Source: an uncultured Clostridia bacterium (GTDB taxonomy: Bacteria; Bacillota; Clostridia; Oscillospirales; Acutalibacteraceae). Taken from it: 50,126 nucleotides of DNA. The notes below the pieces were generated by a model. The model saw nothing but the letters and a program-made list of their open reading frames with translations. It made no database searches and was not told the origin of the DNA. Shown here piece after piece: positions 8,000 to 16,377 of the stretch; within the stretch, counting starts at the first letter, position 1, and each line of letters starts with the position of its first letter. A program made the position numbers and the translations under genes. The DNA lies in NCBI GenBank assembly GCA_946531445.1, contig CAMNAP010000005.1, positions 1 through 50,126 on the forward strand, given 5' to 3'.

Positions 8000-10900
8000 G
8001 ACATTAATACAACATTTTTCTCGCCGAGAAGCCTCTTAAGCTCAGAAAGCATTGTGTCGTTAACGTCAACAAACATAGCTGAGGGCTGTCTTACATATTT
8101 CTTTTCATCCTCAAAGTAGAAGTACACAGGGAGGGTGCCCTCAAAGATTGACGTAATAACCTCCGCCTTGTGAAGCCGTTCGTCCTCCCTTGATTTAAAC
8201 TTGAGGTAAAGCCCTGCACGCTTTGACGGCGCCGCACTCCTTTGCGGCGCAATCTGCGGCTTTTTAGGTATATTCTTTAAATCAGGTCTGAAAACGGAAT
8301 TTGCAAGCACCTTTGCGTCCTTCTCCTCCTCAAGAGACAGCGTGCCGCTTACGGCAATAACTCCGCCCTCACTGATTAAAGCGGCGTATTTCAGGAACAC
8401 CTGCGGAAACAGAATTACCTCAACCGTTCCGTACAAATCCTCAATATTTACAAACGCCATATTAGCCTTATTCACTCTCGTCTGTTTTACGGTTATATGC
8501 GTAATAATACCGCAGACGGTGAGCTGTTCCTTATCCCTGTACTTTCCGTTTCCCTTTGACGATTCAATAATTTCAAACGTTCTCGCACAGCCCGCTTCAT
8601 TTACAAATTTATCGTACTTATCCATAGGGTGTCCCGAAAGATAAAGACCCGTCATCTCCTTTTCCATACTGAGAAGCTCAGCCTTCGGAAATTCCTCAAC
8701 GTCGGGCAGAGCAAAGCCGTCGTCAAAATCGTCGCTCAAATCAAAGAAGCCGACCTGACCGTACATAGTCCTTCTGTTTTGCTCTTCAATATTTGTAACA
8801 AGAACAGGAAGTCCCTGAAGCATCTGACGTCTGTTCGTGTCAAAGCAGTCAAGCGCTCCGCACCTTATAAGCGACTCAACTGCGCGGCGGTTAAAATGCG
8901 CGCTCTTCATACGCTTACAAAAATCAAACAAATCGCAAAACGGACCGTTTTCACGCTCCTTAATTATTTCCTCAATAAAATCGGCGCCGAGATTCTTAAT
9001 TCCGAGAAGCCCGTAGTTTATTGTATTTCCGCTTGCGGTAAAGCCCTTCATAGAGGTGTTGATGTCGGGCGGTGCAAGACGTAGCCCGAGGCGCTTACTC
9101 TCTGTTATATATCTTGCAACCTTGTTTGAGCTGTCAAGAACGGAAGTAAGCAGCGCCGCCATAAACTCTGCGGGGTGGTAAACCTTGAGATATGCGCATC
9201 TGTATGCAACAAGCGCGTAGCACGCCGCGTGCGACTTGTTAAACGCGTAGGAAGCAAAATCGGTCATCTTGTCAAAGATTGAGTTTGCAACTGCTCTGTC
9301 AATATTATTCTTCGCGCAGCCCTCAATAAACGTCTCTCTTTCCTGCTCCATAACGTCGTGCTTTTTCTTACTCATTGCTCGGCGCACAACGTCGGCTCTG
9401 CCGTAGGAATAACCTGCAAGCGAGCGGAAAATCTGCATAACCTGCTCCTGATAAACCATACAGCCGTAGGTATTTTTCAGAATGGGCTCAAGCAGAGGCG
9501 TTTCATATTTTATATTCTTTTCATTTTTTGAATTTTCAACAAAGGTATCAATCTGACTTGCAGGACCGGGACGGTAAAGCGAGGTAGCGGCTATTAAATC
9601 CTCAAGCGCCTTAGGCTGAAGATTCATAAGCATCTGCTTCATTCCGCCTGATTCAAACTGGAAAATTCCCTCTGTTTTGCCGTTTGCAAAAATTGAGTAA
9701 ACCTTTTTATCGTCAATCGGAATACTGTCTATATCAACGCCTGACGCCTTAGCCGCGTCGTCAATAACGGTCAGAGTCCTGAGTCCTAAAAAGTCCATTT
9801 TGAGAAGTCCGAGCTCCTCAAGAGTAGTCATAATATACTGGGTTACAACAAGTCCGTCGTTTGTTGCGAGCGGGACATAGCTTGATACGGGGTCGTGAGT
9901 AATTACAACGCCCGCCGCGTGAGTTGAGGTATTCCTCGGCATACCCTCAACCTTTCTCGCAATTTCAATAAGCCTTGCAACCTCGTCGCTCTGCTCAATA
10001 AGCTCAGCAAGCTCCTTTCCCCTTTTCACCGCCTCGTCAATAGTTATGTGAAACGAATTGGGAACAAGCTTTGCAACCGTATCAACGGCGGAGTACGGCA
10101 TACCGAGAGCGCGTCCGACGTCGCGTATCGCCGCCCTTGTCTGAAGCGTACCGAACGTTACAATCTGAGCCACTCTGTCGTGCCCGTATTTTTCGGTTAC
10201 ATAATCAATAACCTCCTGCCGTCTTTCGTAGCAGAAGTCAATATCAAAGTCGGGCATTGAAACGCGCTCAGGGTTCAGGAATCGCTCAAAAATGAGGTCG
10301 TATTTCATCGGGTCAAGGTCTGTAATACCTATACAGTACGCCGCAAGCGAGCCTGCGCCCGAGCCTCTTCCGGGACCTACGGGAATGTCCTTGCTCTTAG
10401 CAAAGCGCACGAAGTCCTGAACTATAAGATAGTAGTCCGTATAGCCCATTTTATCTACCGTTTCAAGCTCGTAGTCAAGGCGGCTTTTGTATTCTTCGGG
10501 AACGTCCTTTCCGTATCTCTCATAAAGCCCGTTAAAGCATAGCTCTCTGAAATATTCAAAGTGGTCTCGGTTGTCGGGCGTTTCAAAATACGGAAGCTTT
10601 GTGTTGCCGAATTCAAAGTCAAAACTACACATATCGGCAATTTTCTGAGTGTTGTCTATCGCCTCGGGAACATCAGAGAAAATCGCTCTCATCTCGTCCT
10701 CGCTTTTGAGATAGAAGTTGTCGGAGTGGAATTCAAGCCCCGTATCCTCGCCGAGAGTTTTATTGGTTGCAATACAGATAAGCACCTGCTGAATTTCGGC
10801 GTCCTCCTTGTTTACATAGTGGACGTCGTTAGTTGCAACAAGCGGTATTCCGGTGTCGGCACTGAGCCTCTTTAAACCGTCAAGAACAATTTTCTGTTCG

Positions 10901-11436
10901 TCAATTCCGTGGTCCTGAAGCTCAAGAAAATAATTGCCATCACCGAAAACGGAGTTGTACCACAGCGCCTCTCTTTTTGCGCCCTCATAGTCACGCTGCA
11001 AAAGCAGCTTTGGAAGCTCGCCCGCAAGACAGGCTGAAAGGCAAACAAGCCCCTCGCTGTATTTTTCAAGCAAATCGCGGTCAATTCTCGGCTTAAAGTA
11101 AAAGCCCTCCGTATACGCAAGGGAAACCATTTTAATAAGATTTTTATATCCCGTTTCGTTTTTTACAAGAAGAATAAGATGGCAGTACTCCTTGTCAAGC
11201 GCCTTGTCCTTATCAAATCTTGTTCTCGGCGCAACGTAAACCTCACAGCCGATTATCGGCTTTATACCGTTCTTTTTACATTCGCGGTAAAAGTCCACAG
11301 CTCCGTACATATTGCCGTGGTCGGTTATGGCAAGCGAGGTCATACCCAGCTCCTTTGCGCGCGCAACAAGAGTGCCGAGACGGCAGGCGCCGTCCAGCAG
11401 ACTGTACTGCGTATGCAAATGAAGATGTGTAAACAT
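7996..11436 (-). CDS. dnaE: DNA polymerase III subunit alpha (DnaE type)
   Basis: Replicative family C DNA polymerase. In Firmicutes DnaE extends RNA primers before PolC takes over. The 1146 residues contain an N-terminal PHP domain beginning FTHLHLHTQYSLLDG, the polymerase palm with the aspartate motif PDFDIDF at ~395-401, the fingers/beta-binding region, a helix-hairpin-helix segment, and a C-terminal OB fold (~1000-1075, LTVCGIITHITVKQTR). A weak GGGGA site precedes the ATG, 14 bp after the nuclease gene, so it is probably in the same operon. No 3'-5' exonuclease domain is inserted, unlike PolC. Confidence 0.97.
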   Translation of the reverse strand: MFTHLHLHTQYSLLDGACRLGTLVARAKELGMTSLAITDHGNMYGAVDFYRECKKNGIKPIIGCEVYVAPRTRFDKDKALDKEYCHLILLVKNETGYKNLIKMVSLAYTEGFYFKPRIDRDLLEKYSEGLVCLSACLAGELPKLLLQRDYEGAKREALWYNSVFGDGNYFLELQDHGIDEQKIVLDGLKRLSADTGIPLVATNDVHYVNKEDAEIQQVLICIATNKTLGEDTGLEFHSDNFYLKSEDEMRAIFSDVPEAIDNTQKIADMCSFDFEFGNTKLPYFETPDNRDHFEYFRELCFNGLYERYGKDVPEEYKSRLDYELETVDKMGYTDYYLIVQDFVRFAKSKDIPVGPGRGSGAGSLAAYCIGITDLDPMKYDLIFERFLNPERVSMPDFDIDFCYERRQEVIDYVTEKYGHDRVAQIVTFGTLQTRAAIRDVGRALGMPYSAVDTVAKLVPNSFHITIDEAVKRGKELAELIEQSDEVARLIEIARKVEGMPRNTSTHAAGVVITHDPVSSYVPLATNDGLVVTQYIMTTLEELGLLKMDFLGLRTLTVIDDAAKASGVDIDSIPIDDKKVYSIFANGKTEGIFQFESGGMKQMLMNLQPKALEDLIAATSLYRPGPASQIDTFVENSKNEKNIKYETPLLEPILKNTYGCMVYQEQVMQIFRSLAGYSYGRADVVRRAMSKKKHDVMEQERETFIEGCAKNNIDRAVANSIFDKMTDFASYAFNKSHAACYALVAYRCAYLKVYHPAEFMAALLTSVLDSSNKVARYITESKRLGLRLAPPDINTSMKGFTASGNTINYGLLGIKNLGADFIEEIIKERENGPFCDLFDFCKRMKSAHFNRRAVESLIRCGALDCFDTNRRQMLQGLPVLVTNIEEQNRRTMYGQVGFFDLSDDFDDGFALPDVEEFPKAELLSMEKEMTGLYLSGHPMDKYDKFVNEAGCARTFEIIESSKGNGKYRDKEQLTVCGIITHITVKQTRVNKANMAFVNIEDLYGTVEVILFPQVFLKYAALISEGGVIAVSGTLSLEEEKDAKVLANSVFRPDLKNIPKKPQIAPQRSAAPSKRAGLYLKFKSREDERLHKAEVITSIFEGTLPVYFYFEDEKKYVRQPSAMFVDVNDTMLSELKRLLGEKNVVLMS

Positions 11437-11450
11437 AGTTGTCCCCGCGT

Positions 11451-12677
11451 TTATTTTACTTTAATGCTCTTAACCTTTGACCATCCCGAATAAAACGTCT
11501 TTCCTCCAACGGTTTTATACGTTCTTATTCTCACATAGTATTTCTTCTTTGATTTAAGCTTTTTGACCGTCTTTGAAACGGTTGTGCTTTTAAGGTTAAG
11601 CGTTTTAGCCTTTTTGAATTTTTTACTTGTTGAATACTGAAGCTGATATCCTGTAATTCCGCTCTTTTTAGCGAGCTTTACGGTTATGCTCCTCTTTTTT
11701 GAGACAAGCTTTTTTATAGATGTTTTCGGCGTATACGGAGCCGCAATAGTAAACGTCCTCGTAACGCTGCCCGTGTAAACTCCGACGCCCGTAATAATTA
11801 CGCTTGCCGTACCCACGTCTTTATTATTGGCGTATTTAACGGTATAATCTCTTCCCTCTTTGAGCGTATTTCCGCCCAGCTTGACATAATCAAGCGCCTT
11901 TATCTCTTTGCCCGTATATGTGACTTTAAGGCTTTTCAGCCATACGTAAGCGCCTGAAATATCCTCTTTTTTATTCGCTTCAACGTTTTCGCCCGTTTCG
12001 TAATCTATGCTTACGCCCTTTTCAACGTTGTAGACAAATACGCAGAATTTAACTGAAGCGCCGAGGTCGTCAACGCTTTCAGCCTCCATAATAACGCCGT
12101 TTGCAAGAAGATTGTTTCCCTCAAAAACGGGCGTAACTCTGTAGAGAACATTATTGCTCTCGTTTGCCTTAACATAAGATGCAACCTCATTTTCAAACTC
12201 AAGCATTCCCGTTGCATTAAACGTTCTTGTACCTGTCATAAGATTATTGGGGTTTGCATTTTCAGCCGTAAGCTGCCAGCCGATAAGGTGGCTTCTGTTG
12301 TAAAGCCAGCCTGCGTTTACAAAAGGATAGCTTTTCTGTCTCCAGCCTGTAGGCTTTACAGAGCTTATGTCTCCGCGCTTTTCTCCCTTTGCGGGCATAA
12401 GACTGCGGTCAATATTCGCCTCACACACGGTTACTCTTTTAAGAGCGTCAAGCTCGCCGTAATGCTCGTAGATATTCTGCGTGAGCTCGGCGCTTGTAAA
12501 ATGAGGCTCGTTATTTTCAATAACCTCGTAAATATCTCCGTCATAAGCGGGAATTTCATAGCCGTTGTAGCTCAGCGCGGCAATTGTATCCCTGTACTCT
12601 GCAAACGCGCAAAACGGCAGAATAAGCGCTGAAATTAAAAACAACAGCGCAAGCGAAAACGAAAGTCTTTTTCTCAT
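11451..12677 (-). CDS. Secreted DNA/RNA non-specific endonuclease
   Basis: Predicted exported nuclease that would cut extracellular DNA or RNA. I start it at 12677 (408 residues), where AGAGGTGG lies 8 bp upstream. Residues 1-26 form a signal peptide (MRKRLSFSLALLFLISALIL, then Ala-rich). The nuclease domain (~30-230) has NRSHLIGWQL, in which His130 corresponds to the general base of the beta-beta-alpha-metal DRGH motif, followed by AENANPNNLMTGTRTFN. A beta-sandwich repeat (ADYTVKYANNKDVGTASV-like, ~250-305) and a C-terminal fibronectin III-like, Lys-rich domain follow, probably for surface or substrate attachment. It sits unexpectedly between whiA and dnaE. Confidence 0.85.
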   Translation of the reverse strand: MRKRLSFSLALLFLISALILPFCAFAEYRDTIAALSYNGYEIPAYDGDIYEVIENNEPHFTSAELTQNIYEHYGELDALKRVTVCEANIDRSLMPAKGEKRGDISSVKPTGWRQKSYPFVNAGWLYNRSHLIGWQLTAENANPNNLMTGTRTFNATGMLEFENEVASYVKANESNNVLYRVTPVFEGNNLLANGVIMEAESVDDLGASVKFCVFVYNVEKGVSIDYETGENVEANKKEDISGAYVWLKSLKVTYTGKEIKALDYVKLGGNTLKEGRDYTVKYANNKDVGTASVIITGVGVYTGSVTRTFTIAAPYTPKTSIKKLVSKKRSITVKLAKKSGITGYQLQYSTSKKFKKAKTLNLKSTTVSKTVKKLKSKKKYYVRIRTYKTVGGKTFYSGWSKVKSIKVK

Positions 12678-12687
12678 AATTCCACCT

Positions 12688-13581
12688 CTAAAGCTCCTTG
12701 GCAATTTTCATAAGCCGTCCGAGCCTGTGGTTTGCGCCGCTTCTTGAGAGCGGCGGGTTGAACATTTCGGCAAGCTCAGACAGCGACAGCTCGGGGTTTT
12801 CAAGTCTCATTTCAGCCATCTCCCTGAGCGGCTCGGAAAGCGAGTCAAAGCCCTTTTCCTTTTTTATTTTAATAATCGCCTCAATCTGGGGCATTGCCGC
12901 CTTAACGGTTTTTTCAATATTTGCCGTTTCACAGTTTGCGCGGCGGTTTGCCGAATTTCGTATGTCCTTAACTATTTTTATATTCATCATCTCAAACATA
13001 GACGACGAAGCGCCCATAATGTACAGGCAGTCCTCTATTGCCTCGCTGTCCTTGAAATAGATGATGTTGTACCCTTTTCTGTTAGTCTGCTTCGGCTCAA
13101 GCTCAAGCTCGTTTATAAGCGTTACAAGGCTTTTTGAAAGGTTGAGGTATGAAACCGAAAACTCAAGGTGGTAATCCTTTTCGGGCGAGGAAACCGTTCC
13201 GCACGCAAGGAAAACGCCCGCAAGAAAGCTGTTGTAGCATTCGGCGCAATCAAAATTTGAAAAGTTGATTTTTAGGTTTGCATCGCCCTTTGAATGGCCG
13301 AAATAGGTCATAATTTTGTTGCACTTTTCAGGGCTTTTTATTTCAATTGAATAATTCCTGCCCGACGGCGATACCTTTATTCTGCAGTTGAGCGCAAGCT
13401 GTTCAACGAGCATCTGACGAAAAATAAACGCCGCATTCTCGTTTTCACTCTGAAAAACTACGCCGTTAAAAGAGAATGACTTTGAAAACAAAGCCATTCC
13501 GTAAAGCATACTTTTTTTACAGCAGTTTTTCTGCAATTCGTTTTTAACAAGCTCGTTTTTTACATCTGATGAAAATGACAT
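12688..13581 (-). CDS. whiA: WhiA, DNA-binding regulator
   Basis: Nucleoid-associated DNA-binding protein. It is required for sporulation septation in actinomycetes and linked to cell division and carbon metabolism in Bacillus. The 297 residues start MSFSSDVKNELVKNEL, with a degenerate LAGLIDADG-type N-terminal domain (~1-190, around FLAGVFLACGTVSSPEKDYH) and a C-terminal helix-turn-helix (~225-295, LSELAEMFN and SRSGANHRLGRL). The start overlaps the rapZ stop by one base (TAATG). The usual yvcK gene between rapZ and whiA is absent here. Confidence 0.95.
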   Translation of the reverse strand: MSFSSDVKNELVKNELQKNCCKKSMLYGMALFSKSFSFNGVVFQSENENAAFIFRQMLVEQLALNCRIKVSPSGRNYSIEIKSPEKCNKIMTYFGHSKGDANLKINFSNFDCAECYNSFLAGVFLACGTVSSPEKDYHLEFSVSYLNLSKSLVTLINELELEPKQTNRKGYNIIYFKDSEAIEDCLYIMGASSSMFEMMNIKIVKDIRNSANRRANCETANIEKTVKAAMPQIEAIIKIKKEKGFDSLSEPLREMAEMRLENPELSLSELAEMFNPPLSRSGANHRLGRLMKIAKEL

Positions 13582-14441
13582 TATCTTCTCTCTATATCTC
13601 TGTGGTTAACAGTAACATTGTCCCAGTTTTGAATAAAATGGGTTTTGAGCGCCTCAGCAAACGCAACGCTTCTGTGGTTTCCGCCCGTACAGCCTATGGC
13701 AATAACAAACTGACTCTTTCCCTCGCGGATGTAAAGCGGAATAAGATAGTCAAGCATACTCTCAAGCCTTGTAAGAAGCTCCTGCGACTCGCTGAAGCCG
13801 AAAACGTAGTCAACAATTTCCTTATCAAGTCCCGTCTTACTTCTCAGCTCCTCAATCCAGAACGGATTAGGCAGACACCTTACATCAAGCACAAAGTCAG
13901 CGTCAGTAGGTATTCCGTGCTTAAAGCCGAAGCTCATAACGTGAATATTCATAACCTCTTTATCATCGCCGAGCAGAATTTCACCAAGCCTTTTTCTCAG
14001 CTCGGGCGTAGTCAAATCCGAGGTGTCAATTACAAAATCCGCCGCCTGACGAATGGGCATAAGAACTTCCTTTTCGTACTTCAGAGCCTCCTCGTTTGCG
14101 CCCGAAAACTTGTCTGCAAACGGGTGCTTGCGGCGTGTGAGCTTATATCTTTTAAGCGCAATATGATTTTTAATATCAAGATAAATAATCTTAACCGAAT
14201 AGTCGCCCTCTTTGAGGCTTTTCACAGAGTCGCGAAACGCTTCAAAAACGCCCTTTGCACGAACGTCGGCAACTATTGCGATTTTGCTGTAAGCGTCGCT
14301 TTTGTCAATAAGTCTTATAAAGTCGTCAATCAGCTCGGCGGGCATATTGTCAATACAGTAGTAGCCAATATCCTCCATAAAGCCCATTGCCGTTGATTTA
14401 CCCGCGCCCGATACGCCTGTTAATAATACAATTTCTTTCAT
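13581..14441 (-). CDS. rapZ: RNase adapter RapZ / nucleotide-binding YvcJ
   Basis: P-loop ATP/GTP-binding protein. In E. coli it guides RNase E to the glmZ small RNA. In Bacillus (YvcJ) its role is less defined and linked to competence and phosphorylated nucleotides. The 286 residues start with the Walker A motif GVSGAGKST (~9-17) and end with the conserved C-terminal signature GCTGGNHRSV. It is located 45 bp after murB and coupled to whiA. This is a conserved neighbourhood in Firmicutes apart from the missing yvcK. Confidence 0.95.
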   Translation of the reverse strand: MKEIVLLTGVSGAGKSTAMGFMEDIGYYCIDNMPAELIDDFIRLIDKSDAYSKIAIVADVRAKGVFEAFRDSVKSLKEGDYSVKIIYLDIKNHIALKRYKLTRRKHPFADKFSGANEEALKYEKEVLMPIRQAADFVIDTSDLTTPELRKRLGEILLGDDKEVMNIHVMSFGFKHGIPTDADFVLDVRCLPNPFWIEELRSKTGLDKEIVDYVFGFSESQELLTRLESMLDYLIPLYIREGKSQFVIAIGCTGGNHRSVAFAEALKTHFIQNWDNVTVNHRDIERR

Positions 14442-14486
14442 AATAAATCTCTTCCGTTTTTAGTTTGTTTATAAACAGATAATGCA

Positions 14487-15386
14487 CTATTGAGTAACTC
14501 TTATCTCCATTTCAAGCTTAACGCCCTTTTCTCTGTAAACGGTGTCGCTCACCTTTTTACACAAATCAAGCACGTCCTGACAGGTGGCGTTGCCCGTATT
14601 TATCACAAAGCCCGCATGCTTTGTGCTTACCTGCGCGCCGCCTACGCTCGCACCCTTAAGATTGCACTCCTCAATAAGAGCGCCTGCAAAATATCCCTCG
14701 GGGCGTTTAAAGGTTGAGCCTGCCGAAGGATACTCAAGCGGCTGCTTGTCTTTTCTTCTGCCCATAAGCTCAGTCATTTTTGCTCTTATTTCTTCCTTGT
14801 TGCCCTTTTTAAGCTTAATGTAAAGCCCCGTAACGATACAGCCGTTATCATAATACGCGCTGTGACGGTATGAGAGCTTCATATCCTCACCCTCAAGAAA
14901 GCCTTTGTTACCGTTTTTATCAATATGGTCACAGCGGTACAAAACGTCCTTCATTTCGCCGCCGTAAGCACCTGCGTTCATAAACGCCGCGCCTCCGCAC
15001 GAGCCGGGTATACCGTAAGCAAATTCAAGCCCCGTAAGTGAGTTGTCAAGCGCAAAGGTACAAACGCGTATAAGCTGAGCGCCCGCGCTTGCATAAACGG
15101 TAGTCTCGTCTATAAGCTTAATTTCGTCAAAGCCCTTACCGAGCAGGATTACCGCCGCGTCAATTCCCTTATCGCTCACAAGAAGGTTTGAGCCGTTGCC
15201 AACCGGTAAATAGCGAACCGAATTCTCTCTGCAAAGCTTAACTGCCTCTGAAAGCTCCTCTTCGCTTTTGGGAAGAATCATAAGCCTTGCCGCGCCGCCT
15301 ATTTTAAAGGTTGTGTGCGCCTTCATCGGCTCGTTTTCAATATATTCAATTTTATTTTCGTTTAAAAGATTAATAAGTTTTTCCAA
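14487..15386 (-). CDS. murB: UDP-N-acetylenolpyruvoylglucosamine reductase
   Basis: Flavoprotein that reduces UDP-GlcNAc-enolpyruvate to UDP-MurNAc with NADPH in peptidoglycan synthesis. I choose the TTG at 15386 (299 residues, MEKLINLLNENKIEY), because GGTGAT lies 5 bp upstream, the length fits the family, and it follows the ROK gene stop by 13 bp. Extending to an ATG at 15515 would overlap the ROK gene by 116 bp. The FAD domain shows FKIGGAARLM, GNGSNLLVSDKG and PGSCGGAAFMNAGAYGGE. The proton-donor Ser lies in YPSAGSTFKRP. The Tyr-loop pattern and size fit the type II enzymes of Gram-positives. Confidence 0.95.
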   Translation of the reverse strand: MEKLINLLNENKIEYIENEPMKAHTTFKIGGAARLMILPKSEEELSEAVKLCRENSVRYLPVGNGSNLLVSDKGIDAAVILLGKGFDEIKLIDETTVYASAGAQLIRVCTFALDNSLTGLEFAYGIPGSCGGAAFMNAGAYGGEMKDVLYRCDHIDKNGNKGFLEGEDMKLSYRHSAYYDNGCIVTGLYIKLKKGNKEEIRAKMTELMGRRKDKQPLEYPSAGSTFKRPEGYFAGALIEECNLKGASVGGAQVSTKHAGFVINTGNATCQDVLDLCKKVSDTVYREKGVKLEMEIRVTQ

Positions 15387-15399
15387 AATATCACCAAAA

Positions 15400-16347
15400 T
15401 TACTGTACTGTGTAAAGAATAGCCGCGCCGATAATTCCCGCGTCGTTGCCGAGCTCAGCCTTAACGAGCTTTGTCTGAACCTCTGAATAAATGCTGTAAC
15501 GCTCTGCTTCAACATATCTTCTCAGCGGTCTTAAAAGCGTTTCGCCCTCGTTACAGATTCCGCCGCCGATACAAAGAATTTCGGGCTGGAAAATGTTTAC
15601 AAGGTTTGTAAGACCTGCCGCAACGTATTTTATGTATGTATCAACAACCGCAACGCCCACGGCGTCCTTTTTTCTCATTGCGTCAAACGCAGTTCTTCCC
15701 GAAACCTTGCCCTCCTGAGCAGCAAGCTCGTGCATAATGCTGTCGGGGTGTTCCTCCATTGCCGCCTTTGTCTGATTGATAAGCGCGGTAGCCGAAGCGT
15801 AAGCCTCCCAACAGCCCTTACGTCCGCAGGTACACGGCGCGCCGTCAACAACAATTACGCTGTGGCCGCACTCAGCACCGGCGCTGTTAACGCCTGTAAC
15901 GAGCTTTCCGTCAACAATAATTCCCGAGCCAACGCCCGTTCCGAGAGTAACGGCAACAAAGTTATCACAGCCGTGTCCGCAGCCTGCGTAAGCCTCGCCG
16001 AGAGCGGCGCAGTTTGCGTCGTTTTCAACGTAAACAGGCTTGTCGCCGAGTCTCTCTTTAATCATATCAACAGCGTGAATATGGTCAAAGCCAAGATTGT
16101 TTGCGTATTCAATAATACCCTTATTGACAGTACCCGGAGTTCCGAGTCCTACAGACGAAATATCGTCAAGCGAAAGTCCCGCCTCAATAACAGCCTCCTT
16201 TGAAACCTTTGCAATATCGTCAAATATTTCCTTTGGCGTTCTCGGCATAGCCGTTGGCGTTTTAGCCTTTGCAAGAATTTCGTACTTTTCGTTTACTACT
16301 GCGGCAACAATATTTGTTCCGCCCAAATCAATTCCGATTGTATACAT
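15400..16347 (-). CDS. ROK family glucokinase
   Basis: Cytoplasmic hexose kinase, probably phosphorylating glucose to glucose 6-phosphate with ATP. Start at 16347 (315 residues), with GGAGGG 7 bp upstream. It has the phosphate loop DLGGTN at 7-12, the catalytic Asp110 in VENDAN, and the ROK zinc site His162 plus Cys172, Cys174 and Cys179 in PCTCGRKGCWEA. It lies between hprK and murB, which fits entry of glucose into glycolysis and amino-sugar synthesis. The exact hexose (glucose, mannose or N-acetylmannosamine) cannot be settled from motifs. No DNA-binding domain, so it is not a ROK repressor. Confidence 0.9.
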   Translation of the reverse strand: MYTIGIDLGGTNIVAAVVNEKYEILAKAKTPTAMPRTPKEIFDDIAKVSKEAVIEAGLSLDDISSVGLGTPGTVNKGIIEYANNLGFDHIHAVDMIKERLGDKPVYVENDANCAALGEAYAGCGHGCDNFVAVTLGTGVGSGIIVDGKLVTGVNSAGAECGHSVIVVDGAPCTCGRKGCWEAYASATALINQTKAAMEEHPDSIMHELAAQEGKVSGRTAFDAMRKKDAVGVAVVDTYIKYVAAGLTNLVNIFQPEILCIGGGICNEGETLLRPLRRYVEAERYSIYSEVQTKLVKAELGNDAGIIGAAILYTVQ

Positions 16348-16377
16348 AAATTTACCCTCCAAGGTTATTAATTGTTT

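Noticed and set aside
13569..14396. 275-residue open frame opposite rapZ
   Set aside because: It mirrors the rapZ gene almost exactly, has no domain and would be overlapped entirely by a well-supported gene.
14471..14480. Short palindrome GTTTATAAAC after rapZ/murB boundary
   Set aside because: Ten AT-rich bases in an AT-rich gap; a chance match is likely, and no partner site is present.
15387..15515. N-terminal extension of MurB from an ATG at 15515
   Set aside because: It lies inside the ROK kinase gene, and the extra residues are unlike any MurB. The TTG start has a ribosome binding site and fits family length.
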